From Pseudoxanthobacter soli DSM 19599 (lineage in GTDB: Bacteria > Pseudomonadota > Alphaproteobacteria > Rhizobiales > Segnochrobactraceae): a stretch of 64,000 nucleotides of DNA. Location of the stretch: contig NZ_FRXO01000003.1 of NCBI RefSeq assembly GCF_900148505.1, positions 555,786-619,785 on the forward strand, read 5' to 3'. This document shows positions 1 to 12,565 of the stretch, piece by piece. The notes below the pieces were generated by a model that was not told the origin of the DNA, did no database searches, and worked only from the letters and a program-made list of their open reading frames with translations. The position numbers and the translations under genes are program-made. How positions within the stretch are numbered: position 1 is the first letter of the stretch; the number at the start of each line of letters is the position of its first letter.

Positions 1-1
1 C

Positions 2-982
2 GGTATTCCCCAGCCGCAGCCGGCCCCGCCGGATTCCGTCCTGCCGTTCGCGGTGGAAGGCCTCGACGTGCGCGGCCGCGTCGCCCTGCTCGGGCCGGTG
101 GTGGATTCGATCCTCGCCCGTCACGCCTACCCGGCACCGGTCTCGCGCCTGCTCGGCGAGGCGATCGTGCTGACCTGCCTGCTCGGCACCGCGCTCAAGT
201 TCGAAGGCCGCTTCACCCTGCAGACCTCGACCGACGGTCCGGTCGACATGCTGGTGGTGGACTTCGAGACGCCGGACCGGGTCCGCGCCTATGCCCGCTT
301 CGACGGCGACGCCGTCGAAGCGCTCGGCGCCGCCGCGACCCCGGCTGCCCTGCTCGGCAACGGCCATCTCGCGATGACGGTGGACCAGGGCGCCCATACC
401 CAGCGCTACCAGGGCATCGTCGCGCTCGACGGCGCGAGCCTCGAAGAGGTGGCGCACCAATACTTCGCCCAGTCGGAGCAGATCCCGACCCGGGTGCGGC
501 TCGCGGTCGGCGAGGTCATCAGCCGCCAGCCGGGCGAGGCGCCGCATCATGCGTGGCGCGCAGGCGGGCTTCTGGTGCAGTTCCTGCCGGAATCCGGCGA
601 GCGCATCGCCCACCGCGATCTCGATCCCGGCGACCGCCCCGGAGAAGCGGAGGATGCCGATCCCTCCGCCGAGGCCGGCGGCGAGGAGGACGATGCCTGG
701 GTCGAGGCGCGCTCCCTGGTCGACACCATCGAGGACCACGAGCTGACCGATCCGGAGATCTCGCCCGAACGGCTGCTGGTGCGCCTGTTTCACGAGCGCG
801 GCGCGCGGGTGTTCGAGCCGCGCACCATGCTCGACCGCTGCCGCTGCTCGCGGGAGAAGGTGGAGGGCGTGCTCGCCGGCTTCACGCCGGCCGAGCGCGA
901 GGAGATGACGGTCGACGGCGAGATCGTCGTGACCTGCGAGTTCTGTTCGACGGTCTATCGCTTCTCCGCCGACGAGGTCTGA
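2..982 (+). CDS. hslO: Hsp33 redox-regulated chaperone, 5' end cut by window edge
   Basis: Hsp33 is a cytoplasmic holdase switched on by oxidative unfolding. The reading frame is open back to the first bases of the window and encodes the family's N-terminal stretch (PPDSVLPFAVEGLDVRGRVA), so the true start lies upstream; the GTG at 53 is internal. About 326 residues are visible. The C-terminal redox switch is intact: a CRC pair near position 840 and a CEFC pair near 940 form the usual four-cysteine zinc site. An acidic, low-complexity insert (around 640-700) separates the chaperone core from the switch. No partner gene is visible. Confidence 0.95.
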   Translation, partial: GIPQPQPAPPDSVLPFAVEGLDVRGRVALLGPVVDSILARHAYPAPVSRLLGEAIVLTCLLGTALKFEGRFTLQTSTDGPVDMLVVDFETPDRVRAYARFDGDAVEALGAAATPAALLGNGHLAMTVDQGAHTQRYQGIVALDGASLEEVAHQYFAQSEQIPTRVRLAVGEVISRQPGEAPHHAWRAGGLLVQFLPESGERIAHRDLDPGDRPGEAEDADPSAEAGGEEDDAWVEARSLVDTIEDHELTDPEISPERLLVRLFHERGARVFEPRTMLDRCRCSREKVEGVLAGFTPAEREEMTVDGEIVVTCEFCSTVYRFSADEV

Positions 983-1104
983 GGCGGCGGCGTTCGCCGT
1001 GGCCCCCGTTGCGCAGGCGCTCATGCGCCGCCACTCCGTCCGCCGCCACTCCGCCGGCGATCCGGCGGGTGTCGCCGGGATGTCGTTTTGCCGGCATCTC
1101 CGCA

Positions 1105-1132
1105 TTGACTCGCGCGGACCGATCACTATAGT
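1105..1132 (+). promoter_or_regulatory. sigma-70 promoter for rplU-rpmA
   Basis: TTGACT at 1105-1110 and TATAGT at 1127-1132 are separated by 16 bp, close to the alphaproteobacterial housekeeping consensus. Transcription would start near 1139, giving a leader of about 265 nt before rplU. No other good -35/-10 pair was seen between hslO and rplU. Confidence 0.75.
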
Positions 1133-1404
1133 CCGCGCGTTCGAAATGGCGGGAATCTCCCGCCCAACGCGCAGCCCGAGGCTTTCGGGGCCGCCGGCGG
1201 GAAATCCGCGAGGCAGGTCCCATCCCAAAGTCCGCAGCGCAGCCGGTCGCGAAGCCCTCCCGCTTCGCGCATCCGCCGACCCAGGCCTCGCGGTCAGGGA
1301 CGGTCCGGCCGCCGCGGCGCCGAAGGGCGCGGCACCAGAGCACACGGATCGGGAGCGCCGAGGCGCCGGGCCGGACGTGGGCCGAAGACTGAAGGCATGA
1401 TGCG
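1133..1404 (+). other. long 5' leader of rplU with hairpins
   Basis: About 270 bases of predicted untranslated leader lie between the promoter and rplU. A perfect 7-bp hairpin (GGCGGGA at 1148-1154, TCCCGCC at 1158-1164) sits just after the expected transcription start, and a weaker GC hairpin follows near 1177-1195. An open frame on the + strand through the leader (999-1400) has no ribosome binding site or recognisable product and looks accidental. Autoregulatory leaders are known for L21 operons in other bacteria; whether this is one is inference. Confidence 0.4.
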
Positions 1405-1719
1405 ATGTTCGCAGTGATCAAGACCGGCGGTAAGCAGTACCGCGTCGCCGCCGGCGACAAGCTGAAGATCGAGAAGCTCGAAGCCGCCGCCGGCGAGACC
1501 GTCACTTTCGAGGAAGTGCTTCTGGTTGGCGACGAGGCCGGCACCAAGGTCGGCGCCCCCGTCGTCGCCGGCGCGTCCGTGACCGCCGAGGTGGTCGAGC
1601 AGACCCGCAACGACAAGGTGCTGATCTTCAAGAAGCGCCGCCGCAAGAATTCCCGCCGGAAGAACGGCCACCGTCAGCACCAGACGGTCGTTCGCATCAC
1701 CGGCATCAACGCCGCCTGA
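1405..1719 (+). CDS. rplU: 50S ribosomal protein L21
   Basis: A component of the large ribosomal subunit that binds 23S rRNA. The 104-residue product has the usual L21 length and N-terminus ([20 protein letters not shown]), and a C-terminal basic patch ([14 protein letters not shown]) that contacts RNA. It is the first gene of the conserved rplU-rpmA pair, with rpmA 100 bp downstream on the same strand. The ATG at 1405 is the only start that matches the family. Confidence 0.98.
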   Translation: MFAVIKTGGKQYRVAAGDKLKIEKLEAAAGETVTFEEVLLVGDEAGTKVGAPVVAGASVTAEVVEQTRNDKVLIFKKRRRKNSRRKNGHRQHQTVVRITGINAA

Positions 1720-1819
1720 GCGGCGTCCGTTCGTTCGTCAGGTCCGCCCCGAAGCATCGGGACGCCGGGCCAGGTCTGAAATTCTCCGGTTCTGAACCGG
1801 GTAGCGATAGGAGAGCCCC

Positions 1820-2089
1820 ATGGCTCACAAAAAAGCAGGCGGTTCGTCCCGCAACGGTCGCGACTCCGCTGGCCGCCGTCTCGGCGTGAAGAAGTTCGGC
1901 GGCGAGAAGGTCGTCTCCGGCAACATCATCGTCCGTCAGCGCGGTACGCAATGGCATCCGGGCGAGGGCGTCGGTATGGGCGTCGATCACACGATCTTCG
2001 CCGTGACCGAGGGTGTCGTTTCCTTCCGCGCCAAAGCCAATGGCCGCACGTATATCTCGGTTGTCCCGAACACGGTGGCCGCCGAATAG
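1820..2089 (+). CDS. rpmA: 50S ribosomal protein L27
   Basis: L27 reaches the peptidyl-transferase centre with its N-terminal tail. The 89-residue product begins [20 protein letters not shown], which is diagnostic, and needs no N-terminal processing of the Firmicutes type. A good AGGAG site precedes the ATG (gataggagagcccc). It is co-oriented with rplU; the 100-bp spacer holds an 8-bp inverted repeat (1721-1728 with 1760-1767). Confidence 0.98.
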   Translation: MAHKKAGGSSRNGRDSAGRRLGVKKFGGEKVVSGNIIVRQRGTQWHPGEGVGMGVDHTIFAVTEGVVSFRAKANGRTYISVVPNTVAAE

Positions 2090-2156
2090 TTACCCGGCAA
2101 GGGTTCTCCCGCGCCGGTCTCGTCTGACCCGGCACGGAACGATCAGGTCCAATGTC

Positions 2157-2186
2157 CGAGGGGAGACGGGAAGCCGCCTCCCCTCG
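2157..2186 (+). terminator. 9-bp inverted repeat after rpmA
   Basis: CGAGGGGAG (2157-2165) and CTCCCCTCG (2178-2186) form a perfect 9-bp stem with a 12-nt loop, 68 bp after the rpmA stop. Only a poor T tract follows (tgcatttc), so it could be a weak or Rho-assisted terminator, or a structure limiting read-through into the acetyltransferase genes. Confidence 0.45.
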
Positions 2187-2212
2187 TGCATTTCGGACTG
2201 AGAGAACCCGCC

Positions 2213-2857
2213 ATGTTTGCCGAACGCGATAGTTCTGAGGACGAAGAAGGCAGTCTTTTCACCCGGCGGCTGCGTTTCATGACGCCGGCGCCGGGTGACG
2301 CGGACGAACTGACGGCGCTTGCGGACAACCCGCGCATCGCCGCCAACCTCTCGATGATGCCCCACCCCTACCGGCGCGCCGACGCCGAGGCGTGGATCGC
2401 CCAGTGCGCGACCCTCGGCGAGGGGGCGGCGGCGTTCCTGGTGCGGGAACACGGCGGCCGCCTCGTCGGCGGCGTCGGCTACGGACTGCGCGACGACAAC
2501 GGCGAGCCGGACATCGGCTCGTGGATCGGCGAGCCGTTCTGGGGGCAGGGCTACGGCACCGAAGCCGCCCAGGGTCTGATCGACCACGTCTTCCTGATGC
2601 GCCGCCCCCGCGCGGTGTGGGCCGCGTGCCGGCCGACCAACGCGGCGGCGCGGCGGGTGATGGCGCGCTGCGGCTTCCAGTGGGCCGGCAACGGCCTCAA
2701 GCGCTCGCGCGCGCTCGGCGGCATGATCTCGGTGGAGCATTACCGCCTCGACATCGAATGCTGGCGCGCGATCAAGGCGTGGGGCCGCTATTCGTGGCGC
2801 ATCGAGTCCCGGCGCGGGGACGCGCCGGCAGTCCGCGAGACGGGGGAACGGCCATGA
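2213..2857 (+). CDS. GNAT family N-acetyltransferase (RimJ/RimL type)
   Basis: This is a cytoplasmic acetyl-CoA-dependent acetyltransferase of the RimJ/RimL-like subfamily; the substrate is unknown. The 214-residue product has the acetyl-CoA pyrophosphate-binding motif (WGQGYGTEAAQ) and the following helix, then the typical C-terminal NxxxxRVMxRCGF segment. I prefer the ATG at 2213, which has a GAGAG site upstream, over a GTG at 2186 that lies in the hairpin. It overlaps the next gene by ATGA, so the two GNAT genes are translationally coupled. The pair sits between rpmA and obgE, a common place for such genes in this class. Confidence 0.85.
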   Translation: MFAERDSSEDEEGSLFTRRLRFMTPAPGDADELTALADNPRIAANLSMMPHPYRRADAEAWIAQCATLGEGAAAFLVREHGGRLVGGVGYGLRDDNGEPDIGSWIGEPFWGQGYGTEAAQGLIDHVFLMRRPRAVWAACRPTNAAARRVMARCGFQWAGNGLKRSRALGGMISVEHYRLDIECWRAIKAWGRYSWRIESRRGDAPAVRETGERP

Positions 2858-3474
2858 CCGGGCTTTCGGCGGGCCGGCTCTCCTGGCGCGGCGAGGACTA
2901 TGCCTGGCACGGACAGGGCTGGCCCGAACTCGTGATCGAGACGCCGCGGCTGCGCCTGCGGGCGCCGGGCGCCGCCGACGTGGATGCGTTTGCCGCCGAG
3001 CTCGCCGATTTCGACATCGTGCGCATGCTGGCGCGGGTGCCGTGGCCCTACAGCCGCATGGATGCGGTGAGTTTCGTCACCGGGGCGCGGGCGGATGCCG
3101 AAGGCCGGCACGGGCTTCATCTCGTGATCGAGGATGGCAACGGCCTCGCCGGCCTCGTCGGGCTGTCGTTCTCGCCGGTGTCCCTGTTCGCCCCGGCGCC
3201 GGAACTCGGTTACTGGATCGCGCGCAGCCGGTGGGGGCATGGCATCGCGACGGAGGCCGGGCGGGGCGTGCTCGCCTTCGCGTTCGAGGCGCTCGGGGTG
3301 AAGGCGGTGCGCAGCGGCGCCTTCCACGACAACCCCGCCTCGCTGGCGGTGCAGGCGAAGCTCGGCTTCGAGGTCGTCGGCCGCTCCCACGTGTTCTGCC
3401 TTGCGCGCGGCGCCGAGGTCGCGCATATCGACACCATGCTGACGCGCGGGCGGTTCCGCGAGGTCGGCGCTTGA
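2854..3474 (+). CDS. GNAT family N-acetyltransferase, second of a pair
   Basis: A second RimJ-like acetyltransferase of 206 residues. The core begins VIETPRLRLRAPGAADVDAF, and the acetyl-CoA loop is WGHGIATEAGRG. The glutamine usual in the Q/RxxGxG/A motif is replaced by His. The C-terminal NPASLAVQAKLGFEVVGRS element is typical. The open frame extends far upstream antiparallel to nothing, but the ATG at 2854, overlapping the stop of the previous gene (ATGA), gives the normal family length. It is probably an ancient duplicate of its neighbour. Substrate unknown. Confidence 0.85.
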   Translation: MTGLSAGRLSWRGEDYAWHGQGWPELVIETPRLRLRAPGAADVDAFAAELADFDIVRMLARVPWPYSRMDAVSFVTGARADAEGRHGLHLVIEDGNGLAGLVGLSFSPVSLFAPAPELGYWIARSRWGHGIATEAGRGVLAFAFEALGVKAVRSGAFHDNPASLAVQAKLGFEVVGRSHVFCLARGAEVAHIDTMLTRGRFREVGA

Positions 3475-3512
3475 GCACCGGGCCGGAACGTGTGACGAAA
3501 CCCGGTGCCTGA

Positions 3513-5868
<2,356 letters not shown>

Positions 5869-5875
<7 letters not shown>

Positions 5876-7206
5876 CCGAGCCCGAAGCCGTTCCCGCCAG
5901 CCGCCTCGCGGACGGACCGGCAGCGCCGCTGGCGGACGTGGCGCTGTCGGACGTGGCGGGGCTGATGGCGGATATCGGCCGCCGCGCCCGCGCCGCCGCG
6001 CGCCGGCTGGCGCTCGCCTCCGACGCCGCCAAGGCCGCGGCGCTGAAGGCCATGGCCGCCGAGGTGAGGGCCGGGTCGGCCGATATCCTCGCCGCCAATG
6101 AGGGCGACGTCGCCGCGATGCAGGCGGCCGGCCAGCTCGCCTCCTTCATCGACCGGGGCACGCTGAACGCCGCCCGCGTCGAGGCGATCGCCGAGGCGCT
6201 GGAGGCGATCGCCGCATTGCCCGATCCCGTCGGCTCCGTCGTCTCGTCGTGGACGCGGCCGAACGGCCTCGTCATCGAGCGGGTGCGGACGCCCCTCGGC
6301 GTGATCGGCGTGATCTACGAGAGCCGGCCGAACGTGACGGCCGATGCCGGCGCGCTGTGCCTCAGGGCCGGCAACGCCGTGATCCTGCGCGGCGGCTCGG
6401 ACGCGCTCGCCACGTCGCGGGCGATCCATGCCTGCCTCGTGCGCGGGCTCGAGGCCGCCGGCCTGCCGCCCGACGCCATCCAGCTCGTTCCCGTCGCCGA
6501 CCGCGCCGCCGTCGGGCTGATGCTGAAGGGCCTCGACGGCGCCATCGACGTGATCGTGCCGCGCGGCGGCAAGAGCCTCGTCGCCCGGGTGCAGGAAGAG
6601 GCGCGCGTCCCGGTGTTCGCCCATCTCGAAGGCCTCTGCCACGTCTATGTCGACAAGGCCGCCGATCTCGCCATGGCCAGGCGCATCGTCGTCGACGCCA
6701 AGATGCGGCGCACCGGCATCTGCGGCGCGGCCGAGACGCTGCTGGTCGACCGGGCCGTGGCGGGCACGCACCTCGTGCCGCTGCTTCAGGCGCTCGCGGA
6801 CGCCGGCTGCCGCATCCGCGGCGACGAGGCCGTGTGCGCCGCCTTCCCGACCGCCGAGCCGGCGACGGACGAGGACTGGAGCACCGAATATCTCGACGCG
6901 GTGATCTCGGTCGCCGTGGTCGACGGGCTCGACGCCGCCATCGCCCACATCGACCGGTGGGGTTCGCACCACACCGACGCGATCATCACCGACGATCAGG
7001 CCGCCGCCGACCGCTTCATGGCGGAAGTCGATTCCGCCATCGTGCTGCACAACGCCTCCACCCAGTTCGCGGATGGCGGCGAGTTCGGCATGGGCGCGGA
7101 AATCGGCATCGCCACCGGCCGGATGCACGCGCGCGGCCCCGTCGGGGTCGAGCAACTGACGAGCTTCAAGTACCGCGTCCGCGGATCGGGGCAGATCCGC
7201 GGGTGA
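5869..7206 (+). CDS. proA: Gamma-glutamyl phosphate reductase
   Basis: Reduces glutamyl-5-phosphate with NADPH to glutamate semialdehyde, the second proline step. The ATG at 5869 overlaps the proB stop by 7 nt and follows a CCAGGAG site. The 445-residue product has the ALDH-like fold with the NADP-binding region ([20 protein letters not shown]), the catalytic cysteine in [14 protein letters not shown] (about residue 285) and the C-terminal [19 protein letters not shown] element. About 25 extra alanine-rich residues precede the usual N-terminus. It overlaps nadD by TGATG, so obgE, proB, proA and nadD are probably one transcript. Confidence 0.96.
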
Positions 7207-7895
7207 TGTCGCACGCTGGCAGGCTGTCTCGCGCGGGGACCGGGCCCGCCGGCAGCGGGGCTGCCGAGCGGCGCGGTGCGCTGCCGCCGGTCTTTCCCGG
7301 CGAGCGAATCGGGCTCTATGGCGGCTCGTTCGATCCGCCGCACCACGGCCATCTCCACGTCGCGGAAACCGCGTTGAAGCGGCTCGGGCTCGACAGGCTG
7401 TGGTGGGTGGTGACGCCCGGCAACCCGCTGAAGGAGAACGGCGCGGCGCCGCTTGCCGAGCGGCTGGCGGCGGTGCGCGCGCTCGCCCGCGACCGGCGCA
7501 TGGTGGCGACCGGCTTCGAGGCCGGCCTCGGGCTCACCTACAGTTTCGAAACGGTGTCCTTCCTGCGCACGAAGGTGCCGGGGGTCCGGTTCGTCTGGAT
7601 CATGGGCGCCGACAACCTCGCGAGCTTCCACCGCTGGCGCGACTGGCGGCGCCTCGCCGGGCTGCTGCCGATGGCCATCGTCGACCGGCCGGGCGCCACG
7701 CGGGGCGCGTTCGCCTCGCCAGCGGCCCACGCGCTGGCGCGTTTCCGCGTGCCGGAGCGCGATGCCGCCTCGCTCGCCGGCCGGGCGCCGCCGGCGTGGT
7801 GCTTCCTGCATGCCCCGCTCGACAATTCCTCTTCCACCGCATTGCGGGCCGCGCGGCTGAAGGCGGCCCGCGCGGACAGCCCGCCGGTCCCCTGA
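7206..7895 (+). CDS. nadD: Nicotinate-nucleotide adenylyltransferase
   Basis: Transfers AMP from ATP to nicotinate mononucleotide in NAD synthesis. The ATG at 7206 overlaps the proA stop (TGATG). The 229-residue product carries the nucleotidyltransferase signature GGSFDPPHHGHLHVAE (from about residue 39), WVVTPGNPLKE, the WIMGADNL segment and the C-terminal SSSTALR motif. About 35 residues precede the first strand, more than usual. In most alphaproteobacteria rsfS and rlmH follow nadD; here the next gene is a TerB-like protein. Confidence 0.95.
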   Translation: MSHAGRLSRAGTGPAGSGAAERRGALPPVFPGERIGLYGGSFDPPHHGHLHVAETALKRLGLDRLWWVVTPGNPLKENGAAPLAERLAAVRALARDRRMVATGFEAGLGLTYSFETVSFLRTKVPGVRFVWIMGADNLASFHRWRDWRRLAGLLPMAIVDRPGATRGAFASPAAHALARFRVPERDAASLAGRAPPAWCFLHAPLDNSSSTALRAARLKAARADSPPVP

Positions 7896-7924
7896 CCGGC
7901 ACCGACCGAAAGGCGACGACCGTC

Positions 7925-8392
7925 ATGACGACACGCCACCGCGAAAAGAAACCGTCCTCCCATGCGGCGCAGGACGAGGCCGGCCCGGCGATTTCCCCGC
8001 AGGAGGCGCTGATCTACGTCATGGTCACGCTGTCCGCCGTCGACCGCGAGATGACCGACGTCGAACTCGGCACCATCGGCGACATGGTGTCGGGCCTGCC
8101 GGTGTTCGCCGGCTACGATCCGGACCGCCTGATCGAGACCGCCCGCGATTGCGGCGAGATCGTCCGGGGCGAGAACGGCCTGTCGCTGCTGCTGGAAATC
8201 GTCCGCGACGCCCTGCCGGTGCGGCTGCACGAGACCGCCTACGCGCTCGCCATCGAGGTGGCGGCCGTCGATCTCGACGTCGAGCAGGAGGAACTGCGCT
8301 TCCTCGAGCTGCTGCGCGACGCGCTCGATCTCGATCCGCTGGTAACGGCGGCCATCGAGCGCTCGGCCCGGGTTCGCTTCCGCACGCTGTAA
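7925..8392 (+). CDS. TerB-like (tellurite resistance family) protein
   Basis: A 155-residue all-helical acidic protein of the TerB family, recognisable from the helix pairs SPQEALIYVMVTLSAVDREM and LHETAYALAIEVAAVDLDVE, which contain paired acidic metal-binding-like positions. Standalone TerB proteins are widespread and of unclear role; the name does not prove tellurite resistance. The ATG at 7925 is chosen because upstream codons belong to another frame of nadD. It sits 29 bp after nadD and is followed by a strong terminator, so it is probably the last gene of the obgE operon. Confidence 0.75.
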   Translation: MTTRHREKKPSSHAAQDEAGPAISPQEALIYVMVTLSAVDREMTDVELGTIGDMVSGLPVFAGYDPDRLIETARDCGEIVRGENGLSLLLEIVRDALPVRLHETAYALAIEVAAVDLDVEQEELRFLELLRDALDLDPLVTAAIERSARVRFRTL

Positions 8393-8425
8393 CCTCCCGC
8401 CGGGGGGGAACGATCACTGACACCG

Positions 8426-8459
8426 CGCCGGCGGGCCGAAAGGGCCTCGCCGGCGTTTT
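8426..8459 (+). terminator. Rho-independent terminator ending the obgE-proBA-nadD-terB unit
   Basis: CGCCGGCG (8426-8433) pairs with CGCCGGCG (8448-8455), with GGCC/GGCC inside and a GAAAG loop, followed by TTTT (8456-8459). It directly precedes the AT-rich pccB control region. Confidence 0.9.
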
Positions 8460-8464
8460 GCTAA

Positions 8465-8535
8465 TTTGCGAAAAATTGTGAAATCGCATTTAACCCGTTC
8501 AATCCTTGTATAATTCGGCTCTGTTTGCAAAACAG
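8465..8535 (+). promoter_or_regulatory. pccB promoter with TTTGCAAA-type operator sites
   Basis: A perfect TATAAT lies at 8509-8514, but the region 17 bp upstream (gcattt) is a poor -35, which suggests activator dependence. TTTGCGAA (8465-8472), followed by TTGTGAAA (8476-8483), lies about 40-50 bp upstream of the expected start. An exact TTTGCAAA (8524-8531), inside the inverted repeat CTGTTT-GCA-AAACAG (8521-8535), lies just after it. From memory, the short-chain acyl-CoA regulator PccR of Rhodobacter recognises TTTGCAAA repeats at pccB; a PccR homologue is encoded at 17395-18804. The leader to pccB is about 220 nt and otherwise featureless. Confidence 0.7.
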
Positions 8536-8739
8536 CGCGACCGGACGGCACCTTCGCCTCGAAGGGGAACCCGTCGAAGGCGGCGCTGCGCCCCGCCGGA
8601 GCGTTCGGGTCCGTCTTCGCGGCGCCTGCGGTGTCTGGTCCGGGCCGAAACGGGTGATAGAGTTGCGTGCCGTCCCCGGACGGCGGTCCATGCGGGTTGC
8701 GGATTGCCGCTCGGTCGGCGGCGGCTGAGGTGAACGGTC

Positions 8740-10275
8740 ATGAGAGACATCCTCGACAAGCTCGATGCCCGCCGCGCGGGTGCCCGCCTCGGCGGCGGCG
8801 AGAAGCGCATCGCCGCCCAGCACAAGCGCGGCAAGCTCACCGCGCGCGAACGCCTCGAACTCCTGCTCGACGACGGCTCGTTCGAGGAGTTCGACATGTT
8901 CGTCGAGCACCGCTGCACCGATTTCGGCATGGACAAGCAGCCGAAGACCCCGGGCGACGGCGTCGTCACCGGCTGGGGCACGGTGAACGGCCGCACCGTG
9001 TTCGTGTTCGCCAAGGACTTCACGGTGTTCGGCGGCTCGCTGTCCGAGACCCACGCCGCCAAGATCACCAAGATCCAGGATATGGCGCTGCGGATGCGCG
9101 CGCCCATCGTCGGCCTGTTCGATGCCGGTGGCGCCCGCATCCAGGAAGGCGTCGCCGCGCTCGGCGGCTACGGCGAGGTGTTCAAGCGCAATGTCGCCGC
9201 CTCGGGCGTGATCCCGCAGATCTCGGTGATCATGGGGCCGTGCGCCGGCGGCGACGTCTATTCGCCGGCCATGACCGACTTCATCTTCATGGTGCGCGAC
9301 ACCTCCTACATGTTCGTCACCGGCCCGGACGTGGTGAAGACCGTGACGAACGAGACGGTCACCGCGGAGGATCTCGGCGGCGCCCGCGTCCACACCGCCA
9401 AGTCCTCCATCGCCGACGGCGCCTGGGACAACGATGTCGAGGCACTGCTTCAGGTGCGCCGGCTGATCGATTTCCTGCCGGCCAACAACCAGTCCGGCGT
9501 GCCGCACTGGCCGACCGAGGACGACGGCCGCCGCCACGACGACAGCCTCGACACGCTGGTGCCGGACAATCCGAACACCCCCTACGACATCAAGGAACTG
9601 ATCCTGAAGGTCGCCGACGAGGGCGATTTCTTCGAGATCCAGGAAGCCTTCGCCAAGAATATCGTCACCGGCTTCATCCGCCTCGAGGGCCGCACCGTCG
9701 GCGTCGTCGCCAACCAGCCGATGGTGCTGGCCGGCGTGCTCGATTCAGACGCGTCCCGCAAGGCGGCGCGGTTCGTCCGGTTCTGCGACGCGTTCGAAAT
9801 CCCCATCGTCACCTTCGTCGACGTGCCGGGCTTCCTGCCGGGAACGGCGCAGGAATATGGCGGGCTCATCAAGCACGGCGCCAAGCTGCTCTACGCCTAT
9901 TCCGAGGCGACTGTGCCGCTCGTCACCGTGATCACCCGCAAGGCGTTCGGCGGCGCCTACGATGTCATGGCCTCCAAGCACGTGGGGGCCGACATCAACT
10001 ATGCCTGGCCGAGCGCGCAGATCGCAGTGATGGGCGCCAAGGGCGCGGTCGAGATCATCTTCCGCCAGGATATCGGCGACGCCGCCAAGATCGCCGAGCG
10101 CACCCGGGAATACGAGGACCGCTTCATGTCGCCGTTCGTGGCGGCGGAACGCGGCTATGTCGACGAAGTCATCATGCCCCATTCCACCCGGCGGCGGCTG
10201 TCGCGCGCGCTCACCATGCTGCGCGCCAAGAAGGCCGAGACCGTGTGGCGCAAGCACGACAACATCCCGCTCTGA
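8740..10275 (+). CDS. pccB: Propionyl-CoA carboxylase beta (carboxyltransferase) subunit
   Basis: Transfers the carboxyl group from carboxybiotin to propionyl-CoA, giving methylmalonyl-CoA. The 511-residue product has paired crotonase-like halves: the N-terminal half with [27 protein letters not shown] and [12 protein letters not shown], and the C-terminal half with [35 protein letters not shown] and [10 protein letters not shown]. Length and motifs match PccB rather than the shorter AccD. It is the first gene of the propionyl-CoA module and lies 117 bp before pccA. Confidence 0.96.
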   Translation: MRDILDKLDARRAGARLGGGEKRIAAQHKRGKLTARERLELLLDDGSFEEFDMFVEHRCTDFGMDKQPKTPGDGVVTGWGTVNGRTVFVFAKDFTVFGGSLSETHAAKITKIQDMALRMRAPIVGLFDAGGARIQEGVAALGGYGEVFKRNVAASGVIPQISVIMGPCAGGDVYSPAMTDFIFMVRDTSYMFVTGPDVVKTVTNETVTAEDLGGARVHTAKSSIADGAWDNDVEALLQVRRLIDFLPANNQSGVPHWPTEDDGRRHDDSLDTLVPDNPNTPYDIKELILKVADEGDFFEIQEAFAKNIVTGFIRLEGRTVGVVANQPMVLAGVLDSDASRKAARFVRFCDAFEIPIVTFVDVPGFLPGTAQEYGGLIKHGAKLLYAYSEATVPLVTVITRKAFGGAYDVMASKHVGADINYAWPSAQIAVMGAKGAVEIIFRQDIGDAAKIAERTREYEDRFMSPFVAAERGYVDEVIMPHSTRRRLSRALTMLRAKKAETVWRKHDNIPL

Positions 10276-10392
10276 GCCGCCCCGGCGGCATTCGCGTCCG
10301 TCCGTCCGCTTTCCGTTTGATCCCGCTCATGGTCTTCGCCGGCAGAACCGTTCAACTGCCGTCGGCCGGGCCGCACATCGAGGGCAGCAGCC

Positions 10393-12405
<2,013 letters not shown>

Positions 12406-12473
12406 CCTGTAAGGGCCTGAATTCGAGGCCGCGGCAGGCAGCGGCCCGGCCTGAATGCCCGGCGCGGGCATGT

Positions 12474-12505
12474 CCCGTTCGGATCGTCGCGATCTGAACG
12501 GCGGG
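12474..12505 (+). repeat. fragment of the dispersed double-hairpin palindromic element
   Basis: CCCGTTCGGATC, a 5-nt loop, and GATCTGAACGGCGGG match the first hairpin of the element described at 44391-44497. Only this hairpin is present here, between pccA and mutA. Confidence 0.6.
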
Positions 12506-12565
12506 ACGCCGTTGCCCCGGCGGGGCCGAAAGCGGACGCGCGGTTCAAACGCGATTGGAGAGGCC

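Noticed and set aside
999..1400. Possible 133-residue gene upstream of rplU
   Set aside because: It spans the strong promoter and the leader hairpin, lacks a ribosome binding site and has no protein-like pattern.
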